This document shows, one piece after another, positions 1 to 5,379 of a stretch of 5,379 bases of DNA (position 1 is the stretch's first letter; each line of letters starts with the position of its first letter). Origin of the DNA: Candidatus Brocadiia bacterium (GTDB taxonomy: Bacteria > Planctomycetota > MHYJ01 > WSZJ01); NCBI GenBank assembly GCA_013360825.1, contig JABWAY010000284.1, forward strand, positions 1 to 5,379. Reading direction: 5' to 3'. The notes under the pieces were generated by a model. It saw only the letters and a program-made list of their open reading frames with translations, had not been told where the DNA came from and searched no databases. The translations under genes were made by a program, and so were the position numbers.

Positions 1-1
1 C

Positions 2-919
2 TTCCTGGCGGCCGCCGCACCCCGCGCGTCCGACGACGCGCCGGCTCCCCCGGTCCCCCCGCCGGCGCCCGGGACCGCCTCCGGCGCGACGGAGCAGGAC
101 AAGACCAGGGCGCGGATGCAGGGAATCGCGGCGCGGCTGAAAGGCGCCTCGATTTTCCAGGGGCTGCCGATGGAGGAGCTGGAGCGGATCGCCGCGGCGG
201 TCAAGCTGGTGACCTACGCGCCGCCGACGGTTCTTCTCAAGGCGGGGGATCCCGGAGAGAAGTACTACCTGATCGTCACGGGCCGCGTGGACGTCTCCAA
301 GGTGGACCAGGACGGGACCGAGAAGATCCTGAGCTCGCTGGGTGCGGGGCAGGGGGTCGGCGAAATGTCCCTGCTGACCGGCGAGAAGTGCTCGGCGACG
401 GTGCGGGTCACCGAGACGGTGCAGGCGATGGTCCTGACGCGCGCCGAGTTCGAGGAGATGCTCGAGGCCGCGCCGGAACTCAACCGGCATTTCAACCGCA
501 TCCTCGCCGACCGGCTGCGCTCGACGAATCAGAAGCTGACGGACGTGATCCAGAACGGGGTCCTCGGAAAGCTGTCGATGTTCTCGCTCGGCGAGCTGAC
601 CCAGGCCCTGACCGTGTCCGGGAGGACGGGGTATCTCCACCTCATGCACCGCAACCAGCGCGGGTTCCTGACCGTCCGCGACGGATTCGTGTTCAACGCG
701 AAGCTGGTCGGCAAGGACCGCCCGGAGGACGCGTTCCTCGAGATGATGACCTGGCGCGAGGGCGAGTTCCGCTTCGAACAGTCCGACATTTCGACGCTGG
801 GGCTGCGGCCGATCGACACCACCTCGCTGCTCATGGAGGGTGCGCGCCGGGCGGACGAGAAGGCGCGCGCCGCGGCGCCCGCGGGGGCGTCGCCCCCTGC
901 CCCCACCGGCCAGCTCTAG
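2..919 (+). CDS. Cyclic-nucleotide-binding-fold / DUF4388 (PATAN-like) protein, 5' partial
   Basis: The frame is open from base 2, so the gene begins left of the window; 305 residues are visible. The order is a Pro/Ala-rich linker (2-115), a cyclic-nucleotide-binding beta-roll (about 150-535) with the phosphate-cassette-like motif GEMSLLTG near 359-382, a DUF4388/PATAN-like domain (about 556-860, with a G-K-L-S-M-F-S-L-G-E-L start and an S-L-L-M-E-G end) and a Pro/Ala tail. An ATG at 116 is a possible start, but it has no good ribosome site and sits where the next gene's paralogous protein is mid-chain, just after its own linker, so I treat it as internal. DUF4388 replaces the DNA-binding helix-turn-helix of CRP-family regulators, which suggests a cytoplasmic sensor or adaptor role. 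The cassette Arg is replaced by Cys (codon 389-391), so binding of cAMP or cGMP is doubtful. Domain calls are by recognition; the ligand and partner are unknown. The next gene starts 10 bases downstream. Confidence 0.85.
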   Translation, partial: FLAAAAPRASDDAPAPPVPPPAPGTASGATEQDKTRARMQGIAARLKGASIFQGLPMEELERIAAAVKLVTYAPPTVLLKAGDPGEKYYLIVTGRVDVSKVDQDGTEKILSSLGAGQGVGEMSLLTGEKCSATVRVTETVQAMVLTRAEFEEMLEAAPELNRHFNRILADRLRSTNQKLTDVIQNGVLGKLSMFSLGELTQALTVSGRTGYLHLMHRNQRGFLTVRDGFVFNAKLVGKDRPEDAFLEMMTWREGEFRFEQSDISTLGLRPIDTTSLLMEGARRADEKARAAAPAGASPPAPTGQL

Positions 920-920
920 C

Positions 921-924
921 GGAG
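921..924 (+). promoter_or_regulatory. Ribosome binding site for the second cNBD-DUF4388 gene
   Basis: GGAG lies 5 bases before the ATG at 930 and just after the upstream stop codon (917-919). It supports the start at 930 over an in-frame GTG at 840, which lies inside the upstream gene and would add 30 Arg/Pro-rich residues typical of an out-of-frame reading. The very short gap allows translational coupling with the upstream gene. Confidence 0.7.
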
Positions 925-929
925 CGCCC

Positions 930-2072
930 ATGTCGACCCCCATCGTCCTGCGCTGCCTGAGTGCCGCGCAGTGTCCCCTGTTCAGGGAGGGGGAAGGGAT
1001 GACGGTGGTGATGCCGAGCGTGGTCACGGCGAAATCGCACGCGGTCTGCGCGGCGAACCTGGAGAAGTTCGCGAAGTTCTACGAGGAGCGGGGCCGGGGC
1101 GCGGACAACCAGGTGTTCGCCTGCAGCTACATCGGCTGCCGGTCGAGTTTCCGCGTCGAGGTCGGGAAGGAGCTTGCGGTCGCGCCTGCCGCGAATCCGG
1201 CGACGCAGCCGATGGAGGCTCCGCCCTCGGGGGTCTACACGCAGCAGTCCGGGCCGCAGACGCGCACCTCCGTCCTCGCGCTGGCCGCCCGCCTCAAGAC
1301 GACCCCGCTGTTCGCGTCGCTCCCCGCCACGGAGCTCGAGGCCATCGCCCGCTCCATGCAGGTCCGCGAGTACGTCCCGCCGGGCGACTGTCTGCGCAAG
1401 GGGGAGTTCGGACGGGCGTTCTTTCTCATCCAGTCGGGGACCGCGGAGGTCGTGAGCGTCGAGCCGGAGGGGGCGCAGAAAGTCATCGCCACGCTCGGCC
1501 CGGGACAGTGCTTCGGCGAGATGTCCCTCCTGACCGGGGACGTCGTCAGCGCCACCGTGCGCGCCGCGACCCGTCTCAACGCCCTCGTCCTCCCCCGCGG
1601 CGAGTTCGAGCGCATGCTGGACCACAACCCCCAGCTCAACCGCCATTTCAACCGGCTGCTCGCCGAGCGTCTCCGGATCACGAACCGGAAGTTCGTCGAG
1701 GTCCCGGACGGGTTCAACGGGCGCCTCGCCATGATCTCCCTCCCCGAACTCACCCAGACCCTGAACGCCAATGCGCGCTCCGGCCGCCTCCTCCTCACGA
1801 ACGGCAGCCTTTCGGGAAGCGTGATCTTCGACAAGGGCGTCATCTACGACGCCGTGCTCGGCCCCGCGCGCCGGGAGGCGGCGTTTTACGGGATGATGAA
1901 ATGGCGCGACGGGCAGTTCCGGTTCGAGGCCTGTACGGTCCCGACCGCCGGCCTGCAGCCGATGGACGCGATGAGCCTCCTCATGGAGGGGATGCGGCGG
2001 CAGGACGAGGAGGCGGGCCGGGCGCCGCTCGCCAATCCGCCGACGGCGCCCCTTCCCCCCGTCGAGGGCTGA
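930..2072 (+). CDS. Cys-rich N-terminal module / cyclic-nucleotide-binding-fold / DUF4388 protein
   Basis: The protein has 380 residues. Residues 1-78 form a compact module with C9, C15, H37, C40, C65 and C70 (C-X5-C-P, H-X2-C, C-X4-C), which could bind a metal or Fe-S cluster; I do not recognise a named family. A Pro/Ala/Gln linker follows (about 79-115). A cyclic-nucleotide-binding beta-roll spans about 118-247, with F-G-E-M-S-L-L-T-G at 195-203. A DUF4388/PATAN-like domain spans about 261-360, with N-G-R-L-A-M-I-S-L at its start, a K-W-R-D-G-Q-F-R-F strand and S-L-L-M-E-G-M near its end. The tail is Pro/Ala-rich. There is no helix-turn-helix, signal peptide or membrane segment, so a cytoplasmic sensor/adaptor is likely. 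E197 of the cassette is kept, but the position of the phosphate-binding Arg is V206. It is a tandem paralogue of the upstream gene, close to half identical over the shared domains. From about 1260 on it prefers C-ending codons, unlike the gene downstream. Confidence 0.9.
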   Translation: MSTPIVLRCLSAAQCPLFREGEGMTVVMPSVVTAKSHAVCAANLEKFAKFYEERGRGADNQVFACSYIGCRSSFRVEVGKELAVAPAANPATQPMEAPPSGVYTQQSGPQTRTSVLALAARLKTTPLFASLPATELEAIARSMQVREYVPPGDCLRKGEFGRAFFLIQSGTAEVVSVEPEGAQKVIATLGPGQCFGEMSLLTGDVVSATVRAATRLNALVLPRGEFERMLDHNPQLNRHFNRLLAERLRITNRKFVEVPDGFNGRLAMISLPELTQTLNANARSGRLLLTNGSLSGSVIFDKGVIYDAVLGPARREAAFYGMMKWRDGQFRFEACTVPTAGLQPMDAMSLLMEGMRRQDEEAGRAPLANPPTAPLPPVEG

Positions 2073-2141
2073 GACGCGACCGGAACGGGCGGGGGAACGC
2101 GGTGCACAGTCCGGTAAGATGCCGAAAACCCGGGGGGGTCC

Positions 2142-2146
2142 GGAGG
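2142..2146 (+). promoter_or_regulatory. Ribosome binding site for the TPR/peptidase gene
   Basis: GGAGG lies 4 bases upstream of the ATG at 2151. The start is also supported by the typical signal peptide that begins exactly there. Confidence 0.7.
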
Positions 2147-2150
2147 ACGG

Positions 2151-4778
2151 ATGAAGCGAGTCGCGGTTCTGGTGCTGTGCGCGCTGGCGCTGGTGGTCGG
2201 TCCCTCGCGCGCCGACAGGCGGACGGCCGAGGAGGCCCACTCCCGCGGGATGGCGGCGCTTCAGCGCCGGGACCTGGAGGCGGCGCTGGCGGCGTTCGGC
2301 GAGGCGATCGCCGGGGATCCCGGGTGGGACGAGCCCTGGGGGATGCGCGGGAGGAGCAAGGCTCTCGCGGGGATGTACGCGGCCGCGGTGGAGGACTACA
2401 CGCGGGCGACGGGGCTGGGGCCGAAGAATTCGCAGTGGCTGCTGCTGCGCTGCCAGTCGCTGATGGCGATCGACCACTGGGCCGAGGCGGCGGAGGACGC
2501 CGAGGCCCTGCTTGCCCTGGGGCCGGACCTGCCCGAGGGGCTGGCGCTGCACGGATGGGCGCTGGTCAACCTGGGGGATGTCGACCGCGGGCTGGCGGAG
2601 CAGGATCGGGCGATGCAGGTCGGCGGGAAGGCGCACCTGCTGATCCGCCACGACGCCTACTGGCGGAAGGCGGACTGGGCGCAGATGGTCAGGGAGTCCG
2701 ACCTGGGAATCCAGGCGGGGGTGACGCGGCCGTCGCTGCATTTCTTCCGGGTCGTCGGGCTGGTGGAGCAGGGGCAGTTTCCGCAGGCGCGGGAGGGGAT
2801 CGAGCGGATGCGGGCGCAGATGCCAGGGACGACCGAACTCGGGATGGCCGAGGCCTGGCTGCTGGGCACTCCCGCCGCCGGGGCAGGGTACGACCCCGCA
2901 ACGGCCCTTCAGAAAATCGTCGGCGTCGGCGGCAGCGGGATCTCGTACCAGCTCAACGCCCACGCCCGCATCCTGTACCTCGCCGGACGGGCTCACGAGT
3001 GCCTGGAACTGCTCTCCACGCGCGGCCGCCGCACGAACTTCGACACGCTCTTCTGGATGGGCATCTCCCAGTGGAAGCTCGGGCTGCTCTCCGAAGCGCG
3101 GGCCACGCTTCAGGACGCCCGGCGACTCAACCCGTACCTGCTCCGGCACGCGGAGCGGTTCGAGGGGTTCCGGGACTTCGCGGCGTCGATCGACCGGGAC
3201 CTGGCGGGGGAGTCGAAGCAGCAGACGGACCGGAGCCGCCTGACGCACGAGCTGGCGACGCACCTGCTGACGGTGGCGGAAATCGAGACCCTGGTGCGCC
3301 GGTACGAATTCACCCGCGCGGCCTCCGAGTACGAGCGGCTGCTCCAGGCCGTGACCTCCTCCGTCCGGAAGGCGGAGATTTCGGCGCGGCTCCCGGAGGT
3401 GCGCGGGATGGCCGGCGCGCACGGGAAACTGGTGAAGGGGGTCACCGGCGGGACGCTCAAGCTGTCGACGGAGGTCGGCAGGACGCAGCTCCGGATCACC
3501 GGTGCGACGGACCGCTTGTTCGACTTCACGATCGCGGGAGGCGGCGGAAAGTTCCCCTGGGCGTTCGTCAGTCCTGCGGTGTACGTCGGGTTCTTCAAGG
3601 ACGTCGCCCTGACCCCCGAGGAGACATTCGGCGTCGGATGCCTCGCCTGGGAGGGCGGCGATCCCGCGCTGGGATTCCGGCTCCAGGATGAATCGATCCG
3701 GAAGAAGTCCGGGCTCAGGAAGAACCTCGCCTCCTTCGTCGCGCGCCGCCGCGGCATCGCGGAGCCGGAGGGCGGGTTCGTTCCGTTCCGGGGGAGCTGG
3801 GTCACGGCGGAGGAGAAGGCGAATCTGGAGAAGGGGCTGGTGCGGTTCGAGGAACAGTGGGTGACGGCGAAGGACCGGGAGCACCTGGCGAAGGGCGAGA
3901 TCCAGGTGGACGGAAAGTGGGTTCCCGGGGAGGAGGGGGAGCTTCTCCGGCGGGGATTCCGGAAATACAAGGGGAAGTGGATGAACCGCGAGGACTACGA
4001 GGTCCTGCGGGGGCAGTGGGCGGACTGTCATACGGAGGAGACGCCGCACTACGTGGTGAAGACGAACTTCACGGAGTCGTTCGCCCGGGACCTGGCGGCG
4101 CTGGTCGAGGTGGCGTACGGCGAGCTGCGGACGTTTTACGGGGGCGCCGAACCGAAGCTCACGGGGAAGGACAAGATGACGCTGCACGCGTACCGCAGCT
4201 ACGAGGACTACCGGCAGTACTGCGTGGAGAACAAGGCGGAGGACCAGCTGAACGCTGCCGGGTTCGCGCGCAGCGATTCGAACATCGTGGTGGGGTGGAA
4301 CAAGACCGGGAACGCGCGGCAGTTCCTCCAGACGATGGCGCACGAGGCGGCGCACCTCTACTTCTTCCGCGTCGCGCCGGCGGCGCGCCCGACGTCATGG
4401 TATGCGGAGGGCATGGCGACGTATTTCGAGGGGTTCCAATGGGACGGGAAGGCTTACGTCTTCTCGTTCATCAGCGACAGCCGGCTCCCGTTCGCGCGGG
4501 ATGCGATGAAGGGCGGGAGGCATATCCCGCTGAAGGACCTGCTGGACGGGAACGCGCTTCAGCTCATCAACAGCGACTCCTCCAGGGCGCTTCTGTTCTA
4601 CGCCGAGTGCTGGGCGCTGAATTACTACCTCTCGCGGACGGACGACAGGGCCTACCGCGACGCGTATGCGTCGTACCGTGCGGACGTGGCGAAGGGCGGG
4701 GTGAAGGGACTGCTCGAGTATTTCGCGGACCCCGCGAAGCTGGAGAGGGACTGGGTGGCATTCGTCTCGGGGCTCTGA
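2151..4778 (+). CDS. Exported TPR protein with W-repeats and a DUF1570/Peptidase_MA-like zinc-peptidase domain
   Basis: The protein has 875 residues. Residues 1-21 form a signal peptide (K2, R3, hydrophobic 4-16, cleavage likely after S-R-A21), so the protein is exported. TPR-like helical repeats fill about 27-237; a Gly/Ala-rich break (239-246) leads to more helices up to about 400. A beta-rich stretch at about 428-520 is unassigned. Four exact 20-residue repeats lie at 543-622. The C-terminal part, about 630-875, resembles DUF1570/Peptidase_MA-like gluzincins: H731-E-A-A-H735 followed by E753 in W-Y-A-E-G-M-A, the expected two His and one Glu zinc ligands with E732 as the general base. All catalytic residues are present, so an active metallopeptidase is plausible, but no substrate can be named. 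TPRs probably hold a partner or substrate. A paralogue starts 48 bases downstream. Leu codons are almost all CTG in the first 240 codons (26 CTG, 2 CTC), but mixed around 2889-3150. Domain order is seen; activity is inferred. Confidence 0.92.
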   Translation: MKRVAVLVLCALALVVGPSRADRRTAEEAHSRGMAALQRRDLEAALAAFGEAIAGDPGWDEPWGMRGRSKALAGMYAAAVEDYTRATGLGPKNSQWLLLRCQSLMAIDHWAEAAEDAEALLALGPDLPEGLALHGWALVNLGDVDRGLAEQDRAMQVGGKAHLLIRHDAYWRKADWAQMVRESDLGIQAGVTRPSLHFFRVVGLVEQGQFPQAREGIERMRAQMPGTTELGMAEAWLLGTPAAGAGYDPATALQKIVGVGGSGISYQLNAHARILYLAGRAHECLELLSTRGRRTNFDTLFWMGISQWKLGLLSEARATLQDARRLNPYLLRHAERFEGFRDFAASIDRDLAGESKQQTDRSRLTHELATHLLTVAEIETLVRRYEFTRAASEYERLLQAVTSSVRKAEISARLPEVRGMAGAHGKLVKGVTGGTLKLSTEVGRTQLRITGATDRLFDFTIAGGGGKFPWAFVSPAVYVGFFKDVALTPEETFGVGCLAWEGGDPALGFRLQDESIRKKSGLRKNLASFVARRRGIAEPEGGFVPFRGSWVTAEEKANLEKGLVRFEEQWVTAKDREHLAKGEIQVDGKWVPGEEGELLRRGFRKYKGKWMNREDYEVLRGQWADCHTEETPHYVVKTNFTESFARDLAALVEVAYGELRTFYGGAEPKLTGKDKMTLHAYRSYEDYRQYCVENKAEDQLNAAGFARSDSNIVVGWNKTGNARQFLQTMAHEAAHLYFFRVAPAARPTSWYAEGMATYFEGFQWDGKAYVFSFISDSRLPFARDAMKGGRHIPLKDLLDGNALQLINSDSSRALLFYAECWALNYYLSRTDDRAYRDAYASYRADVAKGGVKGLLEYFADPAKLERDWVAFVSGL
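3777..4016 (+). repeat. Four tandem 20-residue (60-base) W-motif repeats within the peptidase gene
   Basis: Residues 543-622 of the TPR/peptidase protein form four units of exactly 20 residues, with tryptophans at 550, 570, 590 and 610 (codons at 3858, 3918 and 3978 for the last three). The consensus is roughly aromatic/hydrophobic-x-G-x-W-V-T-x-E-E-x-x-x-L-x-K-G. The DNA copies have diverged while the protein pattern remains, so this is an old, selected repeat rather than a recent slippage product. It sits between the beta-rich segment and the peptidase domain and may act as a spacer or binding module. I do not recognise a named family for it. Confidence 0.85.
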
Positions 4779-4814
4779 GTCGCGGGAGGGGTGCCGGAGT
4801 GTTCGGGCGTGGGT

Positions 4815-4819
4815 GGAGG
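4815..4819 (+). promoter_or_regulatory. Ribosome binding site for the second TPR gene
   Basis: GGAGG lies 7 bases upstream of the ATG at 4827, a near-ideal spacing. A second GGAG (4823-4826) directly abuts the ATG and is too close to be the functional site. Confidence 0.7.
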
Positions 4820-4826
4820 AGCGGAG

Positions 4827-5379
4827 ATGCGGGGATCGCGCAGGGTCGGTGGGGCGGCGGCCGCGATTCTGCTGGCCGCGGCCGCGGTGGCGTCGGGTGA
4901 GGACCTCGCGGCCGCGAAGGCGGAGATCGCCCAGGGGCGGTCCCGGCTGGAGAGTTTCGATTACGACGGGGCGGAAGCCGCGATGACCCGTGCGATCGAG
5001 GCGGCCCCCGGGTGGGCGACGACCTGGACGGAACGCGCGTTCGTGAAGGCGCGGGCGGAGAAGCCCGTCTCGGCGCTCGAGGACCTGGCCCAGGCGCTGG
5101 AGCGGGATCCGGGAGGGCTGCCGATTCTGAACCTGAAGGCGCGGGTGCTCATGGACCTCGACGCCTGGGCGGAGTCGGCGGAGGTGTCCGCGAAGGTGCT
5201 CGCGGTCCGCAGGGACGACCCCTATGCGCTGGCGCTGCACGGCAAGGCCCTGGTCCAGTCCGGGGATCTGGAGGGAGGGCTGGCGGAGCTGGAACGGGCG
5301 GCGGGGGCGGACCCGGCGGCGTTCGGCGGGGACCTGAGCGACGCGCGTCTGGTCGCGGCGGACTGGGCGGGGGCCCTGG
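4827..5379 (+). CDS. Exported TPR protein, 3' partial, paralogue of the upstream TPR/peptidase
   Basis: The frame is open from the ATG at 4827 to the right edge, giving 184 residues with no stop. Residues 1-24 are a signal peptide: R2, R5 and R6, then an Ala/Leu-rich hydrophobic core (9-20), with cleavage likely after A-V-A22 or S-G24. Four TPR-like units of about 34 residues follow (roughly 30-63, 64-97, 98-131, 132-165). Residues 31-184 align without gaps to 27-180 of the upstream protein at a constant offset of 4; I count about 58 identities in 154 by eye. Shared landmarks are P-G-W, A-L-H-G-x-A-L-V, G-L-A-E and A-D-W. It is therefore a tandem duplicate at least over the TPR part. Whether it also carries the W-repeats and peptidase domain cannot be seen here. 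Probably co-transcribed with the upstream gene, as the 48-base gap shows no terminator-like hairpin. Confidence 0.88.
   Translation, partial: MRGSRRVGGAAAAILLAAAAVASGEDLAAAKAEIAQGRSRLESFDYDGAEAAMTRAIEAAPGWATTWTERAFVKARAEKPVSALEDLAQALERDPGGLPILNLKARVLMDLDAWAESAEVSAKVLAVRRDDPYALALHGKALVQSGDLEGGLAELERAAGADPAAFGGDLSDARLVAADWAGAL

Noticed and set aside
116..118. ATG at 116 as true start of the first gene
   Set aside because: The frame is open upstream to the window edge, there is no good ribosome site, and the paralogue has a linker and N-terminal module at the matching place. It cannot be fully excluded without the upstream sequence.
840..929. In-frame GTG at 840 as start of the second cNBD gene
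   Set aside because: It would overlap the upstream gene by 80 bases and add 30 low-complexity Arg/Pro residues; ATG at 930 has GGAG at 5 bases and begins the compact Cys-rich module.
2073..2150. Promoter in the 78-base gap (two GGAAC boxes at 2082 and 2094, TAAGAT at 2115)
   Set aside because: GGAAC resembles an ECF-sigma -35 box and TAAGAT a weak -10, but no consistent pair with a good match was seen; such short matches are expected by chance. No hairpin plus T-run terminator is present either.
2151..2213. Lipoprotein signal (C10) at the start of the TPR/peptidase protein
   Set aside because: The residues before C10 (L-V-L) do not fit a lipobox and the Cys lies too early in the hydrophobic core; an ordinary cleavage after S-R-A21 fits better.
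971..3691. A 906-residue open frame on the + strand in another frame
   Set aside because: The product is a Gly/Arg/Pro-rich out-of-frame reading that crosses the stop of one real gene and the start of the next.
831..4355. A 1174-residue open frame on the - strand across three genes
   Set aside because: It is an antisense shadow of GC-rich coding sequence: the product is dominated by Arg, Pro, Leu and His, has no recognisable domain, and opposes three genes with clear domains, signal peptide and ribosome sites.
4827..4900. Twin-arginine (Tat) signal in the last gene (S-R-R at 4-6)
   Set aside because: The residues after R-R (V-G-G) do not match the Tat motif with its hydrophobic pair and Lys; an ordinary Sec signal explains the sequence.

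Overview
The window is very GC-rich, roughly 70% by eye. It carries four genes on the + strand, tightly packed, with gaps of 10, 78 and 48 bases. The first gene is cut by the left edge and the last by the right edge. The domain set (cyclic-nucleotide-binding fold fused to DUF4388/PATAN, and secreted TPR proteins with a DUF1570/Peptidase_MA-like zinc-peptidase domain) together with GC-rich codon use suggests a Planctomycetota-like or myxobacteria-like organism, possibly an uncultured lineage. This is inferred from domain content only; no phylogenetic marker is present.

Left half (2-2072): two adjacent paralogues that are close to half identical over their shared part. Each has a Pro/Ala-rich linker, a cyclic-nucleotide-binding-type beta-roll, a DUF4388/PATAN-like domain and a Pro/Ala-rich tail. 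The second also has an N-terminal Cys/His-rich module of about 80 residues. The first enters the window inside its linker, so it may have the same module further left. Neither has a helix-turn-helix, so they look like cytoplasmic sensor or adaptor proteins rather than CRP-type transcription factors. Both lack the arginine that normally holds the cyclic phosphate.

Right half (2151-5379): two more adjacent paralogues, both with signal peptides followed by TPR-like helical repeats. The first is complete (875 residues). It continues into an unassigned beta-rich segment, four tandem 20-residue repeats each centred on a tryptophan, and a C-terminal gluzincin-type peptidase domain with HEAAH plus a downstream Glu. 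The second aligns to the first without gaps for about 150 residues and runs off the right edge, so its C-terminus is unknown.

The region is therefore two tandem duplications side by side: a pair of intracellular sensor-like proteins and a pair of exported TPR proteins. Common orientation, short gaps and no visible terminator make co-transcription plausible. A functional link between the two pairs is a hypothesis only. No RNA gene, mobile element, CRISPR array or convincing promoter was seen, and no stretch over 300 bases lacks a gene.
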